Assembly (NCBI GenBank): GCA_015264885.1
Contig: JABZYY010000036.1
Coordinates: 1-9,866 of the forward strand
Direction: 5' to 3'
Length of the DNA stretch: 9,866 nucleotides
DNA from: Streptococcus sp.
GTDB taxonomy: Bacteria > Bacillota > Bacilli > Lactobacillales > Aerococcaceae
Below are positions 1 to 6,182 of the stretch, piece by piece; positions within the stretch are counted from its first letter, which is position 1, and every line of letters begins with the position of its first letter. The notes beneath the pieces were generated by a model. The model saw nothing but the letters and a program-made list of their open reading frames with translations, was not told the DNA's origin and searched no databases. The translations under genes and the position numbers were made by a program.

Positions 1-98
1 CCAATGACCAAGCCAAGAGCGAAAACAATCGCTAAGATAGTAAGAACCAATAGGACGATTCCCAATTGTTTTCCGATTGCTTTTAATTTAGTTTTCAT
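1..98 (-). CDS. epuA: Partial small membrane protein, EpuA-like (N-terminus only)
   Basis: The first 32 codons of a gene that runs off the window edge. The product begins MKTKLKAIGKQL and continues into one hydrophobic segment (about residues 13-32, ending LGLVI), so it is a short basic cytoplasmic tail followed by one membrane helix. This layout and the ending match the start of EpuA-family proteins (often annotated as an RNA polymerase beta-associated subunit), which lie directly after murA in streptococci and related bacteria. That fits the MurA-like tail found just upstream. The start at 98 is chosen because an AAGGA site lies 8 bases ahead. Two further in-frame ATG codons (101 and 104) directly precede it, in an ATG triplet run, and are less well spaced. 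The gene overlaps the upstream frame by 11 bases, which suggests translational coupling. Identification is tentative because only the N-terminus is visible; any small single-pass membrane protein remains possible. Confidence 0.6.
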   Translation of the reverse strand, partial: MKTKLKAIGKQLGIVLLVLTILAIVFALGLVI

Positions 99-165
99 CA
101 TCATCTTCCTTCACACGACGTACATCTGCTCCAAGAGCCACCAATTTCTCATGGTTTTCAACATA
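88..165 (-). pseudogene. murA: MurA C-terminal remnant fused in frame to smc
   Basis: The last residues of the 795-residue smc frame (about 771-795) read as the C-terminus of UDP-N-acetylglucosamine 1-carboxyvinyltransferase rather than as SMC coiled coil. The segment HEKLVALGADVRRVK has the family's terminal pattern EKL-x-ALGA-x-x-x-RVK; the E. coli MurA tail, as I recall it, ends DKLRALGANIERVKGE. A short acidic end (EDDDEN) follows, then the stop. The epuA-like gene next to it supports this, because epuA normally follows murA. About 400 residues of MurA, including the catalytic loop, are missing. The exact junction cannot be placed by eye: the match is clear from about 150 downward and plausible from 165. 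Alternatively this is chance resemblance within an unusual SMC tail, but the combination with epuA makes that unlikely. Confidence 0.7.
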
Positions 166-2475
166 TTGCTCTTCCAATTGCTCATATGCTTCAATGAGTT
201 CATCCATTTCAAATTGGTTTGCTTGTTGAATACGTTCGTGCTTTTGAACTTCTTCAAGTGCAAATCTTGATTGGAATTCTAATTGGTTGAGAGTTTGTTC
301 CAATTGAGTATGACTCGCATTTAATTCGCGATACTCTTCTTCTAACTTGTTCTTTTCAGCTGTCACTTTTTGGAACTGTGCTGATAATTTTTCGTATTCA
401 GCCTTTGCTTCTTCAAATTGCTTTGTCACTGTTTCTAGTTGACTGTTACGACGAACGAGTGACTGTTGACCAGAGTTCTTAGAAGCTCCCCCTGTCATCG
501 AACCTCCCGCGTTTACGACATCCCCTTCAAGTGACACAATACGATAGCGATAACCGAGTTGTTTCGCTAATAGTTGTGCTACTTGTAAGTTTGTCGTTAC
601 AAGAGTTGTTCCAAGTAAATTTTTGATAATAGAAACATATTTTTTATCTGATGAAACAAGTTCGCTTGCAATACCAATAAATCCGTCGACTTTTTTCGCT
701 TGGTTCAGAACTGTATCTGGTACTTGTTTTTCTTTAATAATTGATAATGGTAAGAACGTTGCACGTCCTAGACGATTCGTCTTCAAGTACGTAATCGCTT
801 TGGCAGCAGCCTTTTCATCCGTTACTACAATATGCTGGCTCGTCGCTCCTAGCGCGATATCAATAGCTGTTGTTAATTGTTCATCTACACGGATCAGTTC
901 CGCTACAGAATTGACAACACCCGGTAAATCTGTTTTGTGTTTAAGAACTTCACGAACCCCTTGATAGTAACCAGCGTAGTCTTCAGAAACTTGTTTTAAG
1001 CTTCGAACCGTTGCTTGTAATTGTTGAAGGTGGCGTTCTTTTTCCATCCCTTCGCTAGAAAGAGTTGCATGTTTCTCATTCACTTTTGCTAATTTTTCTC
1101 TTAGCTGCGAAAGTCGTTTTTCAGAAGCAGCTTCTTCTTTAGTGAGTTCTTCAATTTTCTCAACAAAATGATTTGCTTTTTCTTCTAAAGCACGATGTTC
1201 TTCATCAAAAGAATCAAAACGCTCTGTCATTTTCTCTTGAGTGTTTTGGTTTACTTCCATTGACTTCTCAAGGTTTTTTTCTTGGTTGAGTAAACGTGAG
1301 ATTTCTTGTAATTGCTCAATATAACGATTTTGAAGCTCTTTAACGCTTTCCTCGTTACTTTGACTTAATTGGTCTAACTCTTCTACTAATTGGCTCCAAG
1401 CCTCTTCTACGTTCTTTAATTCAACCTTACGCTCGACTTGATTCTTTTCAAGAACTACTAATTTTTCTTCTACTTCTTCTAACTCACGAAGAGCCGCAGC
1501 CAGTGCTTCTTGATTTTCTTCATCACTTCGTTCAGCGAATTGACGACGTTGCTCGAAGACTTTACGTTGACCATCCAATTGTTCAACTTTTTGGATTAAT
1601 TCCACGTATTCTTCTTGCTTTGCATCGAGTTCTTCATTACGAGCTTCAAGTTTTACTTGGTTCTCCTCAATGTCTACTTGAAGACTTTCTAATGTTGCTT
1701 CCGTTTGTGCTAATTGTTCTTGCAATTGTTCAACTTCTTGAAGAGCTACTTTCCACTGTGCATTCAACGTTTCGATTTCAACTGCTAAAAGTGCTGTTTC
1801 GACATCTTCTAACTGTTCTTTCTTAGAAACGTACGCAATCGCCTTTTCGCGTTGCTCTTCCAGCGGTGCTAATTGTCCTTCAATCTCATGAAGAATATCT
1901 TCCACACGATTCAAGTGATCTTGTGTTTGATTTAATTTACGTTGTGCTTGATTCTTACGGTCTTTGTATTTTAATACGCCAGCCGCTTCTTCAATAATCA
2001 TTCGACGTTCTTCAGGTTTTTCGTTAAAGATTTGCTCAACTTTCCCTTGCGAAATCAAAGCAAACGAGTCTTTCCCTAACCCTGAGTCCATCATTAAGTC
2101 AGTAATGTCTTTTAAACGAACTGGTTTCTTGTTAATTAAGAAGTCACTTGCCCCATTACGATTCAAACGACGCGTTAACACGACTTGTGTTTGATCCGTT
2201 GCCAACACTTTGTCTTCGTTATTGATAAACAGATTAACTTCGGCAATATTCAATGGTTTTCTTGTTTGAGAACCCGCGAAAATAACGTCATCCATCCGTT
2301 TCCCACGTAAACTCTTAGCCGATTGTTCCCCAAGAACCCATTTAATCGCTTCAGAAAGATTGGACTTTCCACTACCATTAGGTCCTACAACCGCAGTCAC
2401 GCCTTTATCGAATTCAATTGTTGTCTTATCGGCAAATGATTTAAATCCCGACATTTCAATTTTTTCTAATTGCAT
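88..2475 (-). CDS. smc: Chromosome segregation SMC protein, truncated, with a MurA-like tail
   Basis: SMC is the ATPase of the bacterial condensin complex (with ScpA and ScpB), which organises and separates newly replicated chromosomes. Residues 1-170 form the N-terminal head, with the start MQLEKIEMSGFKSFAD, Walker A GPNGSGKS at 31-38 and the Q-loop region ISQGKVEQI at 141-149. A long charged coiled coil (about 171-500) leads into the hinge (about 505-665), which ends in the typical glycine-rich GGSMTGG. Only about 105 residues of the returning coil follow, and then the frame ends at residue 795. The rest of the second coil and the whole C-terminal head (signature LSGGE, Walker B and D-loop), some 390 residues, are missing, so this product could not build a working ATPase head. 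The last 20-25 residues resemble the MurA C-terminus. The start has an AAAGGA site 7-8 bases upstream and lies 17 bases after rnc, the usual rnc-smc order. The identity of the N-terminal part is certain; whether the truncated gene is real is doubtful. Confidence 0.9.
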   Translation of the reverse strand: MQLEKIEMSGFKSFADKTTIEFDKGVTAVVGPNGSGKSNLSEAIKWVLGEQSAKSLRGKRMDDVIFAGSQTRKPLNIAEVNLFINNEDKVLATDQTQVVLTRRLNRNGASDFLINKKPVRLKDITDLMMDSGLGKDSFALISQGKVEQIFNEKPEERRMIIEEAAGVLKYKDRKNQAQRKLNQTQDHLNRVEDILHEIEGQLAPLEEQREKAIAYVSKKEQLEDVETALLAVEIETLNAQWKVALQEVEQLQEQLAQTEATLESLQVDIEENQVKLEARNEELDAKQEEYVELIQKVEQLDGQRKVFEQRRQFAERSDEENQEALAAALRELEEVEEKLVVLEKNQVERKVELKNVEEAWSQLVEELDQLSQSNEESVKELQNRYIEQLQEISRLLNQEKNLEKSMEVNQNTQEKMTERFDSFDEEHRALEEKANHFVEKIEELTKEEAASEKRLSQLREKLAKVNEKHATLSSEGMEKERHLQQLQATVRSLKQVSEDYAGYYQGVREVLKHKTDLPGVVNSVAELIRVDEQLTTAIDIALGATSQHIVVTDEKAAAKAITYLKTNRLGRATFLPLSIIKEKQVPDTVLNQAKKVDGFIGIASELVSSDKKYVSIIKNLLGTTLVTTNLQVAQLLAKQLGYRYRIVSLEGDVVNAGGSMTGGASKNSGQQSLVRRNSQLETVTKQFEEAKAEYEKLSAQFQKVTAEKNKLEEEYRELNASHTQLEQTLNQLEFQSRFALEEVQKHERIQQANQFEMDELIEAYEQLEEQYVENHEKLVALGADVRRVKEDDDEN
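107..111 (-). promoter_or_regulatory. Ribosome binding site for the epuA-like gene
   Basis: AAGGA on the minus strand, inside the end of the preceding reading frame, 8 bases before ATG at 98. It decides among three consecutive in-frame ATG codons and shows that the small membrane gene is translated from within the tail of the upstream gene. In an intact murA-epuA locus this site would lie in the last codons of murA. Confidence 0.65.
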
Positions 2476-2492
2476 GCTTTAATCCTTTCTTT

Positions 2493-3203
2493 CTATGAAA
2501 GTGAACTCTGTGTTAGTTCTTCCATAGTCAATTTTGCGGCCATTTGCTCGGCTGCCTTCTTCGTTTTACCACTCGCAGTTTTGTATTTCTTCCCATCCAC
2601 AGTTACTTGAACGGTAAATACTTTATCATGCGAAGGTCCTTCTTCTTTAATTAATTCATAACGAATATGAACTGTCCCATTTTGTTGCAAATACTCTTGT
2701 AACTCAGTTTTGAAATCAGTAATCAGTTCATAACGTCCATTTTTAATCTTAGGAACAATCACTTGGTCTAAGAAGCGTTGCACTTCTTCCATCCCTTTAT
2801 CAAGATAAAGAGCACCTATAAACGCTTCGAATACGTCACAGAGAACTGCTGGCTTTTCACGCCCACCGCTAAGTGTCTCTCCCTTGCCGAGTAACAAATA
2901 CTCATTCAAAGAACATTCCTTTGCAAGCATTGATAAGCTATCTTCGCAAACAATTTGTGCTCTTAGTTTTGTTAATTGTCCTTCTTTAAAATGAGGAAAT
3001 TGTCTAAAAAGCCAATCAGAAATATTCAGTTCTAAAACCGCATCTCCAAGAAACTCGATGCGCTCGTTATAGATTCCCTTCATTTCTTTATGCTCATTGG
3101 CATACGAAGAGTGAGTCATCGCTTCGACGAGCAATGCCTCGTTTTTAAACGAAATATCGAACTTCTCTTTTAAAATTGCTGAGAGTGCTTGTATCTCTTT
3201 CAT
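2493..3203 (-). CDS. rnc: Ribonuclease III
   Basis: Double-strand-specific endoribonuclease that processes the rRNA precursor and other structured RNAs in the cytoplasm. The 236-residue length is normal. The N-terminal catalytic domain carries the family signature NERIEFLGDAVLEL at 46-59, supplying the metal-binding residues E47, E50 and D54, and the second cluster DVFEAFIGALYLDKG from 123, with D123 and E126. The double-stranded RNA-binding domain covers about 162-232 and ends in the basic helix ASGKTKKAAEQMAA. The start ATG at 3203 has a perfect AGGAGG five bases upstream, and a promoter lies close by. It is the first gene after the hflX terminator and is followed 17 bases later by smc, the common arrangement in Firmicutes. 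The leader is only about 26 bases and contains no obvious hairpin, so I see no sign of self-cleavage autoregulation as in the E. coli rnc leader. Confidence 0.97.
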   Translation of the reverse strand: MKEIQALSAILKEKFDISFKNEALLVEAMTHSSYANEHKEMKGIYNERIEFLGDAVLELNISDWLFRQFPHFKEGQLTKLRAQIVCEDSLSMLAKECSLNEYLLLGKGETLSGGREKPAVLCDVFEAFIGALYLDKGMEEVQRFLDQVIVPKIKNGRYELITDFKTELQEYLQQNGTVHIRYELIKEEGPSHDKVFTVQVTVDGKKYKTASGKTKKAAEQMAAKLTMEELTQSSLS

Positions 3204-3208
3204 GATGG

Positions 3209-3214
3209 CCTCCT
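3209..3214 (-). promoter_or_regulatory. Ribosome binding site of rnc
   Basis: Perfect AGGAGG on the minus strand, 5 bases before ATG at 3203. It fixes the rnc start and is the strongest Shine-Dalgarno site in the lower half of the window. Confidence 0.8.
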
Positions 3215-3235
3215 GAAAAATTCCTTATCTTCAAT

Positions 3236-3264
3236 ATTATACGCGTTTTAGGGTTAGATTACAA
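3236..3264 (-). promoter_or_regulatory. Sigma-A-type promoter for rnc-smc
   Basis: Read on the minus strand: -35 box TTGTAA (3259-3264), a 17-base spacer, and -10 box TATAAT (3236-3241). The -10 matches the consensus exactly, the -35 matches in four of six positions (TTGACA), and the spacing is optimal. Transcription should start near 3229, giving a leader of about 26 bases before the rnc start codon. The promoter sits directly behind the hflX terminator, so rnc-smc forms its own transcription unit. Confidence 0.8.
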
Positions 3265-3275
3265 ATTTACGCCAC

Positions 3276-3308
3276 AAAAAACGGCTTGAATTCAGAGTTT
3301 CAAGCCGT
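3276..3308 (-). terminator. Intrinsic terminator after hflX
   Basis: A perfect 10-base-pair inverted repeat (3281-3290 pairing with 3299-3308, arms ACGGCTTGAA and TTCAAGCCGT) encloses an 8-base loop and is followed on the minus strand by a run of Ts (3276-3281). It begins 10 bases after the hflX stop codon and would end the long xseA-to-hflX transcript just before the rnc promoter. On the plus strand the T run lies farther from the stem and is interrupted, so termination there is weaker if it occurs at all. Confidence 0.88.
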
Positions 3309-3318
3309 GTTAAAATTT

Positions 3319-4521
3319 TTATTTACGATATCCTTTTATGCAATATTGATTTTTCTCTTCATCGTAGTTCAATGACTCGACTAGAGTACGCTGTTGAAGT
3401 TGATTCAACTCTTTCGTCTGCGTCACCTCTAACCACTCTTCATAGTAAGTCATTTGCGCTTTTACTTGTTCTTTCAAGAAAGCTTTTAATCGTTCCACAT
3501 CCGCTTCCTTCACTGCAGAAATTTGAATCGAAGGGTAAAGATTTGGTTGAAATTCGCCTTCGATTAAGTCAGTCTTATTGTAGACTGTGACCATCGGAAT
3601 TTCTTGCATTTCCAAGTCATTTACTAAGTCTATTACTGTCTTTTCATGTAGTGAAAATTGAGCATTTGACGCATCCACCACATGAACTAATAAATCGACA
3701 TCTGCACTTTCTTCAAGTGTTGATTCAAACGCATGAATCAATGTCGTTGGCAATTCTTGAATAAATCCTACAGTATCTGTTAAAGTTACTTCGAAATTCG
3801 GGAACAAGTCAACTTGTCTTGTTAATGGATCTAACGTTGCAAACAATTGATCCATTTGGTATGTCCCCGCATCTGTTAATTGATTTAAAATCGTAGACTT
3901 CCCAGCATTCGTGTACCCGATTAATCCAAGTTGGAATCCATTAGAACTCTTTCTCTTCTCGCGTGAACGTTCACGGTGTTTTTTGATCTGTTCTAGCTGT
4001 TCTTCGATATCTTGGATTTGCTTACGAATATAACGTCTATCGGTTTCTAAACGCGTTTCTCCTGGACCACGTGTTCCGATTCCCCCACCTTGACGAGACA
4101 AGCCTTCACGTTGTCCAGAAAGACGTGGTAGTAAGTAGTTTAATTGCGCGAGCTGAACTTGAAGTTTCCCTTCTTTAGAGCGAGCACGCATTGCAAAAAT
4201 ATCTAAAATCAATTGCACACGGTCAATGATACGACAGCTAATCGATTCATTGAGATTTTTCACCATCGAACCTGTGAGCGATTGATAGAATACAACAAGG
4301 TCCACTTCTAGTTCATCAACAAGATGGCTGATTTCTTCAACTTTCCCTTTTCCAACAAGGGTACGTCCACTAATCGACTCACGCTTTTGGGTCACGGTAG
4401 CAACCACTTCACCCATCGCTGTATCAACTAATTGCGCAAGCTCTTGGTTGGCATATGCGAAATCCTCATCTGTTTGCGTCGTTTGCACGCTTACGATTAA
4501 TACGCGTTCTCTTTGTTCCAT
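3319..4521 (-). CDS. hflX: GTPase HflX
   Basis: Ribosome-associated GTPase that binds the 50S subunit and can split stalled or stressed ribosomes. The 400 residues hold the HflX N-terminal domain (about 1-195), including the family-specific glycine-rich stretch GGGIGTRGPGETRLETDRR at 145-163 and a coiled linker (about 164-192). The G domain follows: G1 GYTNAGKST at 202-210, G3 DTVGF at 249-253, G4 NKTD at 315-318 and G5 SA at 335-336. A short C-terminal domain ends the protein; its length is slightly below many homologues but complete. The ATG is separated from the miaA stop by one base, and its ribosome site (AGAGGAGGG) lies within the last miaA codons, so translation of the two is probably coupled. 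miaA-hflX adjacency is also seen in streptococci and in the E. coli miaA-hfq-hflX operon. It is the last gene before the terminator. Confidence 0.97.
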   Translation of the reverse strand: MEQRERVLIVSVQTTQTDEDFAYANQELAQLVDTAMGEVVATVTQKRESISGRTLVGKGKVEEISHLVDELEVDLVVFYQSLTGSMVKNLNESISCRIIDRVQLILDIFAMRARSKEGKLQVQLAQLNYLLPRLSGQREGLSRQGGGIGTRGPGETRLETDRRYIRKQIQDIEEQLEQIKKHRERSREKRKSSNGFQLGLIGYTNAGKSTILNQLTDAGTYQMDQLFATLDPLTRQVDLFPNFEVTLTDTVGFIQELPTTLIHAFESTLEESADVDLLVHVVDASNAQFSLHEKTVIDLVNDLEMQEIPMVTVYNKTDLIEGEFQPNLYPSIQISAVKEADVERLKAFLKEQVKAQMTYYEEWLEVTQTKELNQLQQRTLVESLNYDEEKNQYCIKGYRK

Positions 4522-4522
4522 T

Positions 4523-5464
4523 CTATCCCTCCTCTACAAAAGCTGATAGTTCTTCTACTAGTTCTTCTTTTTCTTTTGGATTCTCTAATAAATTCACCCA
4601 ACGAATTTGCGGTAGTCGATTTCTAAACCACGTTAATTGTCGTTTGGCGTATCGTCTTGAGTTTTGTTGAATGGTCGCAATAATCGACTCACGCGACTGT
4701 TCCCCTTCAAAATACGGAATCCATTCTTTATATCCAATTCCACTAATCGATTGGATATCTAGGCCTTTTGATTTTTCATATAAATTTCTTGCTTCTTCTT
4801 CAAGCCCAGCCCCACTCATCAGTTCTACACGCAAATTAATACGCTCATATAGAAGCGCACGATCTGTATTTAAACCAATAATAAACGCATCATAGTGTGG
4901 CGTCTTTTGAATTTCTAGGCTTGAAAAATTCTTCCCAGTCGCATGAATTACTTCTAGTGCGCGAATTACCCGTCTAGGATTATTGACCGAAATTTTAGCA
5001 GCAGCCTCAGGGTCTACTCCATTCAGTTCATTCCAAAGCACTTCTGAACCTTTTTCTTCCAGTTCTTTTTCTTTTAATAAACGAAAGGCCGGATCATTCG
5101 AACCCTCGCCACTATAATGAAATCCGTATAATAGTCCTTCAATGTAAAGCCCGGTACCACCAACGATAATCGGTAGCTTTCCGCGACTCGTTATCTCTGT
5201 AATTGCTGCTTCTGCTTTCTCTTTAAAGTCACTTGCAGTAAAAGGTTCATCCCACTCACAAATGTCGAGCAAGTGGTGAGGAACGCCTTCTTTTTCTTCC
5301 TCAGTAACTTTTGCAGTTCCAATATCAAGACCTTTATACACTTGAAGCGAATCTCCATTAATGATTTCGCCATTGAAGTGCTTTGCAAGCTCGATACTGA
5401 GAGCTGTTTTTCCTACCGCGGTTGGTCCCACGATAATCATAATTTTTGGTAGCTTATCGCTCAT
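4523..5464 (-). CDS. miaA: tRNA dimethylallyltransferase
   Basis: Transfers the dimethylallyl group from dimethylallyl diphosphate to N6 of adenosine 37 in tRNAs reading codons that start with U, which improves reading accuracy. The 313 residues are the normal length. Visible are the P-loop GPTAVGKT at 13-20, the substrate-binding segment NGDSLQVYKGLDIGTAK at 36-52, IIVGGTGLYIEG at 99-110, the NPRRVIRALEV motif around 162-172, and the C-terminal tRNA-contact motif RQLTWFRNR. The start overlaps the end of the upstream phosphodiesterase gene by 11 bases, with AAAGGAG four bases ahead of the ATG, which points to coupled translation. Its prenyl donor comes from the same isoprenoid pathway that feeds IspA, encoded upstream in the same operon. 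Confidence 0.97.
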   Translation of the reverse strand: MSDKLPKIMIIVGPTAVGKTALSIELAKHFNGEIINGDSLQVYKGLDIGTAKVTEEEKEGVPHHLLDICEWDEPFTASDFKEKAEAAITEITSRGKLPIIVGGTGLYIEGLLYGFHYSGEGSNDPAFRLLKEKELEEKGSEVLWNELNGVDPEAAAKISVNNPRRVIRALEVIHATGKNFSSLEIQKTPHYDAFIIGLNTDRALLYERINLRVELMSGAGLEEEARNLYEKSKGLDIQSISGIGYKEWIPYFEGEQSRESIIATIQQNSRRYAKRQLTWFRNRLPQIRWVNLLENPKEKEELVEELSAFVEEG

Positions 5465-6182
5465 AGTTCTCCTTTAATTGTAACGCCTTTTCCGGATAGT
5501 CCGTAAAAATAGCTTCAATTTGTAGTTCAAAGCAACGGTTAATGTCTTTATCTTCATTCACGGTCCAAACACGTAAAGGCAACTGATTCGTATTCCATTC
5601 AAGCGTCCAATCGAGTAACTTCAAATCAGGATGATACGATTCTTTTTCAAGCATGGCATCCCCTTTATTCGCCCACTCGACTGACTCAAATAGAAGCCCA
5701 ATTTCTTGAGAAGGATTTGCTTGTTTCAGTTCAACTAGTGTATATGGATTAAAACTTGAATAGACAATGGCAAATGGCCAATCCTTGGTACTTTGCAATG
5801 CTAGACATTTCTCAACGAGACCTTCATATTGAATAATATCTGTTTTTAACTCAATATTTAATTGACCGTTGAAACCTAACTCTTTCAGCAATAGGAGCAC
5901 TTCTTCAAGAGTTGGAATCTTCTCGCCTGCATATTTGTTATGAAACCAACTTCCTGCATCCATTGCTTTGATTTCTGCTAGCGTTAAGTTTCTAATTTCT
6001 CCAGTTGCATTAGTTGTACGGTCGACCGTTTCATCATGAATCACGACTAAATGTCCATCCTTTGTTAGGTGGACATCGAGCTCAATGCCGTCACTCCCCA
6101 CACTCACTGCCTCCTTAAATGAAGCAAGTGTGTTTTCTGGATGAGTTCCTTTACTCCCTCTATGTGCAAAGATTTTTGTCAT
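5454..6182 (-). CDS. ugpQ: Glycerophosphodiester phosphodiesterase family protein
   Basis: Predicted to hydrolyse glycerophosphodiesters (deacylated phospholipids) to glycerol 3-phosphate and an alcohol. The 242-residue, single-domain form lacks a signal peptide or membrane segment, so it is a cytoplasmic UgpQ-type enzyme rather than a secreted GlpQ. The GDPD motifs are intact: HRG at 7-9 (catalytic H7, R8), PENT at 15-18 (metal-binding E16), the ELDVH motif at 34-38 (E34 and D36 for metal) and the IHD motif with H49, the second catalytic histidine. The C-terminus keeps the barrel-closing motifs VWTVN and the final FTDYP. The start overlaps recN by four bases (ATGA), and the end overlaps miaA by 11 bases, so it is firmly inside the operon. 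Exact substrate cannot be read from the sequence. Confidence 0.93.
   Translation of the reverse strand: MTKIFAHRGSKGTHPENTLASFKEAVSVGSDGIELDVHLTKDGHLVVIHDETVDRTTNATGEIRNLTLAEIKAMDAGSWFHNKYAGEKIPTLEEVLLLLKELGFNGQLNIELKTDIIQYEGLVEKCLALQSTKDWPFAIVYSSFNPYTLVELKQANPSQEIGLLFESVEWANKGDAMLEKESYHPDLKLLDWTLEWNTNQLPLRVWTVNEDKDINRCFELQIEAIFTDYPEKALQLKENYER

Noticed and set aside
4..270. Plus-strand open frame of 88 codons with hydrophobic content
   Set aside because: It lies antisense to the smc tail and the epuA-like gene, has no ribosome site, and its hydrophobic residues follow from the T-rich complement of coiled-coil codons.
1503..1826. Plus-strand open frame of 107 codons rich in leucine
   Set aside because: It is the complement of the glutamate/glutamine/lysine-rich SMC coiled coil; such shadows are expected and no start signal is present.
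170..1900. Apparent low-complexity or repeat region with many TTCTTC and CAATTG units
   Set aside because: These reflect glutamate, glutamine and leucine codons in the SMC coiled coils on the other strand, not a DNA-level repeat.
3265..3318. Possible small RNA or riboswitch between hflX and rnc
   Set aside because: The only structure is a simple hairpin with a T run directly after the hflX stop, fully explained as a terminator; no further conserved elements are visible.
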